Shown: piece after piece, positions 41,416-52,021 of the stretch
How positions within the stretch are numbered: the stretch's first letter is position 1
How the letters are laid out: each line of letters starts with the position of its first letter
From: Zygaena filipendulae
Lineage: Eukaryota > Arthropoda > Insecta > Lepidoptera > Zygaenidae
Direction of reading: 5' to 3'
Length of the DNA: 64,000 bases
Assembly: GCA_907165275.2 (NCBI GenBank)
Contig: OU015668.1
Coordinates: forward strand, 9,481,658-9,545,657
Program-made: the position numbers and the translations under genes
Notes under the pieces: model-generated
What the model was told of the DNA's origin: nothing
Database searches by the model: none
What the model saw: the letters and a program-made list of their open reading frames with translations, nothing else

Positions 41416-41488
41416 TGCCCCGGGTGAGGATCGAACTCACGACCTTAAGATTATGAGACTTACGCGCTGCCTACTGCGCCACCGAGGC
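41416..41488 (-). tRNA. Elongator tRNA-Met (CAT)
   Basis: 73-nt cloverleaf on the minus strand: acceptor GCCTCGG pairs with CCGGGGC (one G-U) plus discriminator A; D-arm GCGC/GCGC; anticodon loop CTCATAA with CAT; T-arm GTGAG/CTCAC with loop TTCGATC. The sequence follows metazoan initiator-unlike (elongator) tRNA-Met closely, including the T-T mismatch at the base of the loop. A-box TGGCGCAGTAGG and B-box GAGTTCGATCC are intact, and a T-run terminator follows. No intron, no CCA encoded. Likely functional. Confidence 0.96.
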
Positions 41489-41797
41489 TATGGCAATAGG
41501 TCGCCAAATTTTTAACGGATTATGCAAGATTACTTCGAGGTTCATTGATAAAGAGTTTATCATAACTTACAACTATGTATGACAATTTTGAGCCTTATGC
41601 ACGTTATATAGTATTTTTTTTTTCACATCAATATGAATGAATGAATAGAATAGTTAGTAGCAAATACTTTAGATCTTCAGATGTGAGATTTAAGTTCTAA
41701 ATATAATCCTGCTCTAACAACATAGGTAGGTATGTAAATGACCTTGATACCTACTTATAAAAAAATATAGCTTCATTTACCTACTTCATGCTTATGA

Positions 41798-42020
41798 AGA
41801 TAAGCAATAGTGTGTTAACCCACATTGGAGAAATTTTGAGTAAATCGTGTTTTAAAATCATAGCGCCATTTTGCGTCAACATATTTTATGTTCAATATTT
41901 TGTTACATATTTAGACAATGTAATAAGGTGAACACATAATTAAAAAACGTTCTCTGACTCTCAATAAATCGTTCTGTATCAACAACTTCATTTTGTGGGT
42001 TAACATGTTATTGCTTATCT
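41798..42020 (+). mobile_element. 223-bp MITE family E copy 1
   Basis: Inverted ends AGATAAGCAATAGTGTGTTA and AGATAAGCAATAACATGTTA, the inverted similarity extending to 'acccaca'. Copies 2 and 3 have the same length. Confidence 0.88.
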
Positions 42021-42121
42021 GTTTCCATGTATGTAGGTACTGTACTGTTCCATGTAGGTTAGATATACATAGTTATTATTAAGGGATTTTAGTTATATAT
42101 ATTTTTTTTGTTATTTTAATT

Positions 42122-42346
42122 ACTAGCTCTGCCCCGCGGTTTCACCCGCGCGATTTCCAGAATTCCCGCAGGAAGTATTGGCATAACTTTTCTATTTAGA
42201 TATCAACCGATAGAAATGAAACAAACACTAGTTAAATGTTAAGTACCTAAGTGAAGTTTACCACAGTATATTAATGAAAACTTCATCTAAATCGGATAAG
42301 TCATTTCTGAGATTAGCGTGCACAAACGCACAGACAAACAGACAAC
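42122..42346 (-). mobile_element. Helitron, third subtype
   Basis: 'tactagctctgccccgcgg' terminus, 'ccagaattcccgcaggaag', 'aaaacttcatctaaatcgga', 'cacaaacgcacagacaaac'. Lacks the ATAATATTAGTA 5' end. Confidence 0.7.
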
Positions 42347-42449
42347 GATCATTGTATGGGATGTTATTGCGTTCATAAAGGTCCCAACAATATTTTTTCT
42401 TATATATCTTCCATGTACAAACAGCGATCCGTTACATTTTTATTAAATC

Positions 42450-42662
42450 TAGTAGCTGTGCCCCGCGGTTTCACCCGCGGTAATTTCGGAATTCCCGTGG
42501 GAATTTCGGGATAAAAAGTACCCTATGGCCTTCTCTGTACCCCTGACAACGTGCATGCCAAATTTCATCCAAATCCGTTCAGCCGTTTTTGCGTGATTCA
42601 GTAACAAACATCCAAACATCCACACATCCAACATTCAAACATCCACATTTATAATATTAATA
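42450..42662 (-). mobile_element. Lep1-type Helitron, near complete
   Basis: 'agtagctgtgccccgcggtt' terminus, 'gggataaaaagtaccctatg', 'cgtgcatgccaaatttcatc', a run of CATCCAAA-type repeats and 'ttataatattaa' 5' end. Confidence 0.88.
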
Positions 42663-42984
42663 GTGTTATAATTATGTATATGTATGTGTATGTATGTATG
42701 TTATCTATTCAACCGGTATTCAAAGAGATGAATCGCAATAAAATTAACGAAGCTCGAATCTTCGCCACGGAAAAGTTTAAAAAGAAAACAAAATGCATTT
42801 TTAAATTTCCAAAAGCGAACATCAGAACACGGCGCCGCGCGCTCGGGTGTTGCCAACAGTTGGTCCCACGACCGCAACTATTGGAGCGCGCCTGCAATTG
42901 ACAGCGTCGCTCAATTTATGGCGCGCACTGTCTACGCGTACTATTTACGGAGACCTATAAGGTTCTGGATAGGCCACGACGGTT
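42663..42984. other. Spacer with a GC-rich patch
   Basis: 42820-42960 is GC-rich ('cacggcgccgcgcgctcggg', 'ttggagcgcgcctgcaattg'), unusual for the window. Open frames on both strands are short and featureless. Possible regulatory element; no gene called. Confidence 0.3.
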
Positions 42985-43055
42985 TACCTTGTGTTAATTT
43001 CGGAGTTCCCGCGGGAATTCCCAGACAAAAGTACCTTATGTCACTCAGGAACACT
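42985..43055 (-). mobile_element. Helitron fragment
   Basis: 'gttaatttcggagttcccgc' and 'aaaagtaccttatgtcactc'. Short central part only. Confidence 0.55.
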
Positions 43056-43439
43056 GTTGCTTTTAGCACTGCACTGTAGGTTTATCCATTGTGCCATTAT
43101 GGTCTTGATATTAAACTTATTTTAGCACTAGAAGATTATTCGTATACACGGGAAAAATACTCGTAACATTACGGCGTTTGTTGCTATCAAGCCTTTAAAG
43201 CTACTTAAGTAGGTACCTACTGACCCATCGATATTAAATACACCAAACTTCTGTACCTTTTATATTTATTATTTATGAATACAAATAACACTTTCGTTCT
43301 TAACTGAGCGCATTTCTAAATACATTGAGAAGTAAAAAAATCACACCTAGCTATATCAAAGATATGAATCAGATTATTATAATGATGATATTAAATGACA
43401 TTGAATGTTCTACCTACCATCACTTCGATAAAAAAATAT

Positions 43440-43560
43440 TACGTGAGTGTCGTGGTACACTCGGACAGAATCAAATCAAATCAAATATTCTTTATTGTCA
43501 CCAAAAACATAAATATAAAAAAAAAATGGTGGGAAATACAGGCAACAACGGCCTTATTAG
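43440..43560 (-). mobile_element. Retroelement 3' tail, (TTTGA)n
   Basis: The minus strand reads 'gacaataaagaatatttgat' followed by a TTTGATTTGATT tail, typical of the 3' end of a truncated non-LTR element or SINE. Confidence 0.45.
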
Positions 43561-44213
43561 AATGAAGTTTCAAAAACCATTAACCAATAAGACATCGTGA
43601 CGGAAAATTTCTTTCACGCATCCTAGCGTACCGTGCGATATAGAACTACGTTCTAATAAAAAAGTTACTCTTGCTAATGAATTAGGTAAGTATGTCATTA
43701 AATACTAAAATATTTTTACGTGTACCTACATAATTATACGTCCCTATACATTACTAGATTATTACTAACATTGTGTGTATTATTTGTGATCACTTCCGAT
43801 ACTTTAAAATGCTAGAAATTACTCTAAAAAAATACATATCATATTATTTCAAAATGCAAAAAAAGATATTTTAAATAGTACGGTATGTGTTTTGGTGCCA
43901 CTCCATTCAGCACTATATCCGTGTAAACAAACCGACATTTAATTAATTCTCCCATTGGAATAGTGTGAGTTTTGACTGCAACTGATGTGCGCGTATGTTT
44001 GTTTTGTCGTTTTAATTAACGTTTTGTCGCGTCCAACGGCCACAGGTTGGGCGCAACTTACTTATATAAATTTTTGTTTACTTCTTTTTAATAATGTTAC
44101 CTACTTTCAACTGAGTTTGATCGATTGAATTGAGAGATGTTTTAATCGTCAGCTGTTATAGACTAATTTAAGAAACTACTATCTTTGAACGAGCAATTTT
44201 TGTACATATTGTA
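43561..44213. other. Spacer without a gene
   Basis: 43590-43665 is the second copy of the dispersed repeat noted at 6498-6837. The rest is unique and AT-rich. No exon seen. Confidence 0.3.
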
Positions 44214-44447
44214 TACTAGTTGTGCCCCGCGGTTTCACCCGCGTTAATTTTAGAGTTCCCGCGAGAATTCCCGGATAAAAAGTACCCTATGTGTTAATCT
44301 AATGTATAAGCTATGTTATTGTAAAGTTTCATTTAAATCCATTCAGTAGTTTTAGCGTGAAAGAGTAACAAACATCCACCCATCCATCCATCTATCTATC
44401 CATCCATACATTCTTACAAACTTTCGCGTTTATAATATTAGTAGGAT
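44214..44447 (-). mobile_element. Lep1-type Helitron with (ATCC)n
   Basis: 'actagttgtgccccgcggt' terminus, 'gagttcccgcgagaattccc', (ATCC)n/(ATCT)n at 44374-44408, 5' end 'tataatattagtaggat'. Confidence 0.88.
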
Positions 44448-44595
44448 CATCTCAGAGACGGCTCCAACGATTTTCATCATATTTTAGGTACAGGGGGTGT
44501 CGGGGGCGAATAATCGATATAGCTATACTTAACAACAGATTTATCGGTAATCGCTACGAGCGAAGCTCGGTTGCCCAGCGATATCTATACTTATA

Positions 44596-44860
44596 ATAAA
44601 ACTGTAGAGAGGTCAATTCTGTACATTGAATATATATCCAAAATTAATGTTGGAGGATGAATGGTGATCGATACTGATGCCAAAAATGCAATCAGTAAAT
44701 TTTTTGTCTGTCTGTCTGTCTTTCTGTCTGTATGTGCGCGCATGGGTCAAAAACTACCGAAGGGATATTAACCAAACTTGGTACGATTGTAGTCCATACT
44801 CCTGGGCAGGTTATAGGCTATATAACATAGCGCTAAGACATATAGAAGCTGAGCAGTGAT
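44596..44860 (+). mobile_element. Helitron, long subtype, 5' half
   Basis: 'aattctgtacattgaatata' as at 14807, a (CTGT)n run at 44706-44730, then 'ggtcaaaaactaccgaaggg'. No terminus. Confidence 0.45.
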
Positions 44861-44904
44861 GATAAATTTGAAGCGAGTCGGATGAAAATGCACTATCGAG
44901 TTCT

Positions 44905-45070
44905 TATCCTCGCATACGTTTACTCAATCACCCAAAAACTGCTGAACGGATTTAGAAATCTGGCATGCACGTTGTCAGGGGTACAGAGAAGGACATATGG
45001 TACTTTTTATCCCGGAATTCCCGCGGGAACTCCAAAATTACCGCGGGTGAAACCGCGGGGCACAGCTATT
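44905..45070 (+). mobile_element. Lep1-type Helitron, 3' part
   Basis: 'caatcacccaaaaactgctg', 'ctggcatgcacgttgtcagg', 'tatcccggaattcccgcggg', hairpin, and a mutated terminus 'cacagctatt'. Confidence 0.8.
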
Positions 45071-45112
45071 AAGATTAAAAATGGAACAAGTTTTGTATGG
45101 TCTATTTTTATT

Positions 45113-45290
45113 TATTTACTGGCTGTTTTCCGCGGTGTCATCTGTTGCGTTAATTTCGGAATTCCTGCGGGAATTCTGAGACAAAATATTACCTATGTCC
45201 TTTCCCGTAATAAAATTTCATAACGATCGGTCTAGCCGTAAACGTATGAAAGCGAAACAAATAAATAAAATCATGTAGTTTTTATACTTT
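45113..45290 (-). mobile_element. Degenerate Helitron
   Basis: 'ttttccgcggtgtcatctg', 'cggaattcctgcgggaattc', 'cataacgatcggtctagcc'. Termini eroded. Confidence 0.6.
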
Positions 45291-45506
45291 CCTACTCGTA
45301 GTACCTATGTAATGGTGTTAAAAGACTTTTAGAAGTTAATCTGAATATCAACGTTAATTTATCAACAACACTAAGTAAGTACCTACTTTCTTTGTTCAAA
45401 ACCATAGATAATTATCTATTAGAAAAATAAACATTAAAAATCAGCTCTAATTAACACAAACAATATAGGTACCTACCTACGTACTTTGGTTGTTGTAACT
45501 GGACAT

Positions 45507-45729
45507 AGATAAGCAATAGTGTGTTAACCCACACTGGAGAAATTTTGAGTAAACCGTGTTTTAAAATTATAGCGCCATTTTCTGTCAACATTTTTTATGT
45601 TCAATATTTAGTTACATACTTAAGCAATGTAATGAGGTAAACACATAGTTAAAAAACGTTCCCAAACTCTCAATAAATCGTTCTGAATAGGTAACTTAAT
45701 TTTGTGGGTTAACATGTTATTGCTTATCT
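45507..45729 (+). mobile_element. 223-bp MITE family E copy 2
   Basis: Same ends and same length as copy 1; about nine in ten bases agree by eye. Confidence 0.88.
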
Positions 45730-46231
45730 GTGTTCAACTTTGAATTACTATCTTCACACAAGCAATGTTGATATTACTTACATAAATTTCCTCTTTTGGT
45801 TTTTGTCCCTTACAATAATTTCCGATGTCATTTTTAACAATTATAACATCTCGAGCATTAATTCTAAAAGTATCAAAAAACTGCATCTAAATCAAACACC
45901 ACCCTCATTTTATCTTCGGTGAAAAAAAAAAAAAGAAAAAAAGCTTCCATTAAAAAATTAACCGACAAAAACAATGAATAAATCATCCCTAAGATAAAGT
46001 CTGGAAATAATTAGCTTTTTACGATAACGGTCGCTGGTTTTTTTCTTAATTAAAAATAAATATCAAATGAAGCCGGGCGAGGGCTCGCCGTAATCGGATG
46101 GGCGCTTCGATACACGCTTAGGGCTTGTATAACTAGACAGATAAGGCTGTTTGCCTTACAACCATGAAAAACAAACAACCTCATCAAAGACAAATTCGGA
46201 TAGAGTAGGTAATAGGCATGTATAGTCAATC
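45730..46231. other. Non-repetitive stretch
   Basis: 45960-46150 contains conserved-looking blocks ('ggaaataattagctttttac', 'gccgggcgagggctcgccgt', 'cttaattaaaaataaat'). No exon seen. Confidence 0.3.
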
Positions 46232-46435
46232 AGCTGGTTCCCGCGACTTAGCCCGAGTTTTTGTAGTCCCACGGAAGTTCCGAGATAAATATTAGGTACC
46301 CTATATGTTACCAAATAGTACAGCTTTCTATGAGTGAAATAATTTTTAGAATCGATTCAGTAGTTTCAGAGTTAATCCATTACAAAAAAATTTACATTCA
46401 CAAATAAAATATTTTCTCTCTTTAATATTATTAGC
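46232..46435 (-). mobile_element. Degenerate Helitron
   Basis: 'tggttcccgcgacttagccc', 'ggtaccctatatgttac', 'gattcagtagtttcagagtt'. No termini. Confidence 0.5.
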
Positions 46436-46624
46436 AAAGAAAACACTATTGATGTAACGCTCTAAAAACAGACGCACAAACTCATAATTTCAAAGAATAA
46501 TTTCAGTGCCTGTTTCCTTTGTATTTTCTTCGATATGCCGACAATGTTAAAGCTGTAAAGGTCATCCACCTGCTACTGTGATATCAGTGTTTTCCTTTAT
46601 GTAAGTTCAGTGTTCAAAAAAGTT

Positions 46625-46828
46625 CAATCTATACATATAAAATGCTTTGTCCTGAAGGACTGATGGATCAACGCACAGCCTAAACCGCTGATCGTAGAGA
46701 CCTGAAACTTGGAGGGTGCGTTCTTTGTATGACGTAGGCATCCGAAAAGAAGGGGTTTTTGAAAATTCAACCCCTAAGGGGATGAAAAGGGGTTGCAAAG
46801 TTTGTATAGAACAATTCCGCGGCAACTT
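46625..46828 (+). mobile_element. Helitron, second subtype, 3' truncated
   Basis: 'tctatacatataaaatgctt' 5' end, 'cgcacagcctaaaccgctga', 'gagacctgaaacttggaggg', breaking off after 'acaattccgcggcaactt'. Confidence 0.78.
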
Positions 46829-47374
46829 CATAAAATCCTAAACATTCGAGAGGCGAAATAAGTCTTTCGTCACATTAGATATTGTACCTATTTATGTAGT
46901 TTTCCCAAGGCGTTAAACATCAATTCTTTGCACGGCTTTACTGCCCTATACATCTAGGTAAGTACGTAATAAGTATAAAAGGAAAGCCGCAAAATTATCT
47001 AGTGAAGGCCACCCGATATGAATCTTTAATTTTCCAAATTTATTAAAACTCTAAGCGTACACCGCGTTCAAACAGCTATATTTTTAACGACGGAGGTTAG
47101 AACAGTGATGTGAACGTCGTGGCTTAGATATTAGAGATATATCGATACGTCTATCACAAAATAATTTATGCTTAAAATTATGATATCCATATTCGGGAAT
47201 ATACCATAGTTTTGAATTTAAAAATGCGACATATTATATTTTGATGAATGAGAGAAGTTTTCAGGATAAAATGATATAAGTTTTCTCAATGTTGTTTTTT
47301 AACTATTTCGTAATAATTCCCATGATTTTGGGTCTAGAGACCCTGGAAAAAAGAAAAAGAGGAAAAGTTTGTTT
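46829..47374. other. AT-rich spacer
   Basis: No gene or defined repeat seen. Confidence 0.3.
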
Positions 47375-47541
47375 GTAGAAATCTCTGGAACTGCTAAACC
47401 GATTTTAAAAGTTCTTTCACTGATAAGAAGATACAATATTCTTCGAGCTTGATTTGTGTTTTGGAATAAGTCTAAAGTACTTTTAATCCCAATATGAATA
47501 GTTCCAAAGCAAAAGGTGAAGCTACGGAGAAAACAGCTAGT
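47375..47541 (+). mobile_element. Degenerate Helitron
   Basis: 'gaactgctaaaccgatttta', 'ctttcactgataagaag', and a terminus 'aaacagctagt'. Confidence 0.6.
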
Positions 47542-47577
47542 ACCTACATGCAATACTGTACCAATCCTTAGGTACCT

Positions 47578-47755
47578 CATAATATTTTAAATGCGAAAGT
47601 GAGTTTGTTTATTTGTCTGTTACGCTTTCACGCCTCGAAGGTTCGACCGATCATCATGAAATTTTGTATGCACGTTGTCAGGGGTACAAAAAAGGACATC
47701 TAGGATAGTTTTTATCCCGGGATTTCCGCGGGTGAAACCGCGGGGAACAGCTAGT
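47578..47755 (+). mobile_element. Lep1-type Helitron
   Basis: 'cataatattttaaatgcgaa', 'cgctttcacgcctcgaaggt', 'tgcacgttgtcaggggtaca', hairpin and 'gaacagctagt'. Part of the central CCGCGGG repeat is deleted. Confidence 0.82.
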
Positions 47756-48381
47756 AACATCATAAAACGAACGCGATGACACAATCGACCAACAATGTCC
47801 ACGCAATGACAAACAAGTTAGGTACAGTGCACAAAATTGATATCTTATTGAACACAATTCAATCAATTCGTGCGTCTATCCGTCCAATGCTCCTGTGATA
47901 TCATCGTTTGACTGGTGAGCAAACTCGAAACGCAATATTGGTACAGTTCAAAGTCATCTATATTGATTATTATTAGATATGACAGATTGATGTGTGAACA
48001 CTTTTGTTTAACAATACAATAAGTTTAGCTTATTGTTTTGAGGATGTAGATTCTAAAGTTTAAAGGTCCTTGATATAGGTAACGAAAACTCTACCAAGTT
48101 TACGTTAACCATGGAACAATTGTAGAAGAAAAATTACTCGTACAAAAGTTTATAATTAACATCCGTACGAATATTATAGGTCCGAAAGTTTGCTAGCTTT
48201 TTACGCTAAAATCACGTAAACAATTTCGATACAATTTGGCAAGGAGAAAAACTGCATCCAGAAAAAGTGCATTTTTAATTTTTTATCTATAAAAGGTTTT
48301 TTTTAGACATGGAGGTAATCACATTCAGACACCATTTAATTCAACGTTAGGTAGAGTTCAAGTCTCACAATCTTCAAGACT
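47756..48381. other. Spacer without a gene
   Basis: Unique sequence; a decayed Helitron-like word 'gaatattataggtccgaaag' at about 48168. No exon. Confidence 0.3.
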
Positions 48382-48510
48382 TACGGCCGTGTTAACGCAA
48401 TGATCAGAATGTTTCCTCAATAATCGAGAGATATGGGGTTCGAATTCCGATGGGAGTGATCTCTATGTGATGGACACGGGTTCCAGTTTCCAGTCTGAAA
48501 GTGTTTATTT
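48382..48510 (+). mobile_element. Decayed tRNA-derived SINE
   Basis: Related to 7611-7809: B-box-like 'ggggttcgaattcc' and body words 'gatggacacgggttccagtt', 'ccagtctgaaagtg'. Confidence 0.5.
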
Positions 48511-48529
48511 TAGATAATATATATATCTA

Positions 48530-48640
48530 TAAATACTAATATTTTAAGAGCTAAAGTTTGTCAGTTTGTGACGTTGTAGAGGGTAATCCCTGGATTTACT
48601 GAACCGATTTTGAAAATTCTTTCACGTATTTACCTACTCA
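48530..48640 (+). mobile_element. Helitron 5' half
   Basis: 'ctataaatactaatatttta', 'gtcagtttgtgacgttgtag', 'gaaccgattttgaaaattct'. Truncated before the 3' half. Confidence 0.7.
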
Positions 48641-49300
48641 TAGTTCACTGCTGTTGTACTCAATGCGTAGGTAAGTTTTAAACCTACCCGCGCGTTTAAA
48701 TTAATCAATAATATTAAATTACGTACTAATATTTGATTTTAAAGATTGTTAATTTAATCAAGCTACAATAAGTTATGTTTATGTAGAATATGTTCTCAAC
48801 TCTGTTAATAATAATCAACTCAATATATATATATATATCATTTACATTATCAATAGTTAGTAAAAGGTTAATATGCCTATCCTATCTATTTATTTTAAGA
48901 CAACATGGCTCAGGCTAAGTCACTGGGCTGTATTAAAATTGTAAAATTAATAAAGAAATTTTTAAAACAAAAACAAACATCATCGTCATTATCGATTACG
49001 ATATCGATACTTACAACACAAACGGCCACCACTAGCGACCGCAGCGCGATAGGAAATTAAAATTTTCCTCTCCATTTAAAAAAGAGAGTACCGCCCGAGG
49101 CTAAGTTCTTAATAGTAATGCGTATCCCAGTCGTTGGGACTTTACTCATTTTTCATGCCCGCCTATCGATGTACTTTAAATAGACTTATCTGGTCGGTAT
49201 CTTGTGATCTTTGCATATTAAAGTGTGTTTTCTCAGACAGGATGAGCGAAGGACTTTGTTTTAAGGTTACAAAAAATACAACTTAATTTTGAGAAGTATC
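48641..49300. other. Spacer with a retroelement-like tail
   Basis: 48880-48965 ('aagtcactgggctgtattaa', 'aattaataaagaaa') resembles a retroelement 3' end. 48990-49210 is unique ('ttatcgattacgatatcgat', 'agcgaccgcagcgcgatag'). No exon. Confidence 0.3.
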
Positions 49301-49652
49301 TTTTTTTTCCATAGGGGCAAACGGGCAACTGGTACACCTGATGGCAAGTGATTACCGCCGCCCATGGACATCTGCAACACCAGAAGGCGTGCAGGTGCGT
49401 TGCCGACCTGGAATGGGGATGGGAACTGGCTTTCAAGGGGGCTGCCGGAACACACCGTTAGGTGCTTGGCGACAGATTTGTAACTTGAAGGTGGTAGCTA
49501 GCCAGCCGGGCACTAGAGAGCGCCCTACCACCATGCTTTCCACCATCCTCACGATGTTTTCCTTCACCGACAGCTCAAGCTCATTATTAGGGTTTGAACC
49601 TACGCCTTGCGGCGTTTGATCCGAACGCACCAACCACTGAGCTATCATCGCT
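49301..49652 (-). mobile_element. tRNA-derived SINE, copy 1
   Basis: On the minus strand: tRNA-like head with A-box 'atagctcagtggttggtgcg' and B-box 'aggttcaaaccc', a ~280-bp body and an A-run tail (T-run at 49301). About 350 bp; same family as 52714-53066. Open frames through it on both strands are accidental. Confidence 0.88.
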
Positions 49653-49667
49653 AATACTGAAATAAAT

Positions 49668-49990
49668 ATAACTAGCTTGTCTCTATGGAAATTCACCCCC
49701 TTTAATTTTGGAATTCCAGCCATTCTATTGTTTACTTCAAGATAAAATCACCCCATACCAATGCGGCAGAACTCCTGGTTCCTAAATAAAAAGTATTAGG
49801 TATAAAGGATACTCTACACATATATGTACTACTTTTTATCAGTAAAAGAATTTTTAGAATCGGTCCACTATATAGTTTCAGAGTTTACCTCTACATCCAA
49901 ACAGACACACTTTATCTCTTTAAATTATACCTTCTAGTCGATATCATTGTTTCCCTCGTGTTAATTTCGGAGTTCCCGTGGGAATTCTCG
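49668..49990 (-). mobile_element. Two degenerate Helitron pieces
   Basis: 'aactagcttgtctctatgg', 'ttttggaattccagcc', 'gagtttacctctacatccaa', then a second piece 'gttaatttcggagttcccgt' at about 49958. Confidence 0.45.
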
Positions 49991-50336
49991 TATAAGAATT
50001 CGCAATCCAACATTTGTCCAATATTTTCCAAGACGGACTAGAAACTAAAATTTGGTTGACAAGCCGCATTGCTGCGTCCTTGATAAACTCCGTTAGGGAT
50101 CCGTCGGCGCGTTGAAAATCGAACATGAGAAACGTCAGGTTCGGTTCAGTAGGTGTCAGGACTCAGGAGCGTCGCTGCGCTGATTGAAAGCGGCTCCCAA
50201 CTCGATTGCCCCTTAAATAATGTCACTCGATAGATTTGTCTAGAGCTGTGATGATTACACAATAACTCATTTTTGATAAAATAATAATAATCTTATCGAT
50301 ATTTGGAGGTTCAATAAACGACGATAATTTTGACAC

Positions 50337-50671
50337 AATGGGCATGTTGACTAATTTTTATTTTTTAGTCCGTCTTGTAGATTATTCAAAAATATTGGAC
50401 ACGTATTTTTTTCTTTTTTTACGTAATCAAAAAATAACGCCGATACATTGAGTTGAAATTTCGCGTGACGTCACTATTCTGACAGTGTGTATGGCGGTTT
50501 TAGCGGTTAGTGACGTCACGACCCCCTAACCCTAAACTTTAATGTGCTTTATCTCTGTATATTTTAATTTATTTGAAAAAGCAAAAAATACGTGTCTATT
50601 GTTTTTTTTTTATTTTCTAACTGACGGACTAATTAGAATTTTGATTTTCAAAAGTAGTCCACATCCCCATT
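50337..50671 (+). mobile_element. Family-A MITE copy 8
   Basis: 335 bp, AATGGGCATGTTGAC to CATCCCCATT. Both TGACGTCA palindromes intact. Confidence 0.92.
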
Positions 50672-50892
50672 ATGTTAGGCAATTTTTTATCCTAAATTGT
50701 TCCCGAGGTAAGCTGAAAATTCACGCGGTCGAAGCAGCAGGGAACAAGTACCTAGGTGAGTTAATAATAATTATTGATCGTAATTTGTTGATAGATAAAT
50801 AGTTTTGATTGAGATATTGCGTATAAAAATAAGTTACGAATAAAAATTTACAAAAGAAAATTATTTTAACTACTAAACTCCGCTGTTTTTAA

Positions 50893-51083
50893 TCCTACTA
50901 AACTGAGAGTGTGGATGTTTGGATGTTTGCTACTCAATCATACAAAAACGACCGAACGGATTTGGATGAAATTTGGCATGCACGTTGTCAGGGGTACAGA
51001 AAAGGACATAGGTTACTTTTTATCCCGGAATTCCCGCGGGAACTCTGAAATTACCACGGGTGGAACCGCGGGGCACAGCTAGT
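50893..51083 (+). mobile_element. Lep1-type Helitron, near complete
   Basis: 'tcctactaaactgagagtg', 'tgaaatttggcatgcacgtt', 'cccggaattcccgcgggaac', hairpin, 'gcacagctagt'. The 5' ATATTAT word is deleted. Confidence 0.85.
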
Positions 51084-51526
51084 AAATAATATTAAGTATA
51101 ACCTTTATGACTTTTAGAAATACACAAGTACCTACCTAATATAATAAAACGAAGGTAATTTGGATAGATTTTCTTAATCTTTCTCAATCTTTTTCTGACA
51201 TGTTAAATCTTTTTTAAAAGAGTATAGGTATATGATAATTTTCCAAAGCAAATCATTATGGTAGTCACTCCAAAATTTCGCCTACTCATAACGTGATTAG
51301 ATTTCATAACCTGTGACCTTATAATTATATTGATTCATTGACGGACAGATTGCACGTTTAATTCAGTCTACGTACCAGAAAGCGTGGTTTCAACCACTCT
51401 ATACATGAAATATAAGCTATACAATCCGTAGCGAAACGCGAATCGAAGACGGCCGCCGTCTCGGTGCTATAATTTGATTTGAATTTAATTAATCAGCCAT
51501 CAACATCGATGCCTCACGACACGGTC
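51084..51526. other. Spacer without a gene
   Basis: 51420-51480 has a GC-rich palindrome (GACGGCCGCCGTC) in unique sequence. No exon seen. Confidence 0.3.
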
Positions 51527-51594
51527 GGCCTCTATTCACTATGACCAAAAACATTCCTTGCTCATAATGCGCGTCCCAAAAACACAATCGCAAA

Positions 51595-51697
51595 GGACAT
51601 TTGAGGAAAGTGCAGGTCATTTTGGGACAACCAAGTGGACATTTCAGGAAAGTGGACGTTTTAGGAAAGTGGTCATTTTAGGAAGGTGGTCATTCTC
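51595..51697. repeat. Minisatellite, ~17-bp unit
   Basis: Units of the type 'aggaaagtggtcatttt', three nearly regular copies at 51645-51697 plus looser ones upstream. Confidence 0.65.
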
Positions 51698-51730
51698 GAC
51701 CTAAAGGAACGCTCCAGGTGCCTTAACATC

Positions 51731-51862
51731 CCTACTAATATTATAAATGCAAAAGTAACTCTGGCTGTCCGTCTGTTATGCTTTCACCGATCATCATGAA
51801 ACATATTATCAGGGCTACAGAAAAGGACGTAGGTTACTTTTTATCCTGGAATTCCGGCGAAA
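51731..51862 (+). mobile_element. Lep1-type Helitron, 3' truncated
   Basis: 'ctactaatattataaatgc', 'cgatcatcatgaaacatatt', 'ttttatcctggaattccgg'. Inside the family-B element. Confidence 0.7.
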
Positions 51863-52021
51863 CTGCAAGTTAGAAATAAATATTCCGTATGCCATAATAA
51901 GACACATTGTAAATGTATTTTTTTGAAATGATACCTACTTCTTTGTGCACGAGAAGAAGAAAATTTTTGTAACGCGTTATCTTAACACGACGTGTTATGG
52001 TCATAGTGAATAAGGGCCCAG

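Larger units (their letters stand above)
51527..52021. mobile_element. Family-B MITE copy 3, expanded
   Basis: Left end 'ctattcactatgaccaaaaa' and right end 'tggtcatagtgaataagggc' are the family-B inverted repeats, but the element is twice the usual length. It holds a 17-bp minisatellite and a Helitron fragment. Confidence 0.65.
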
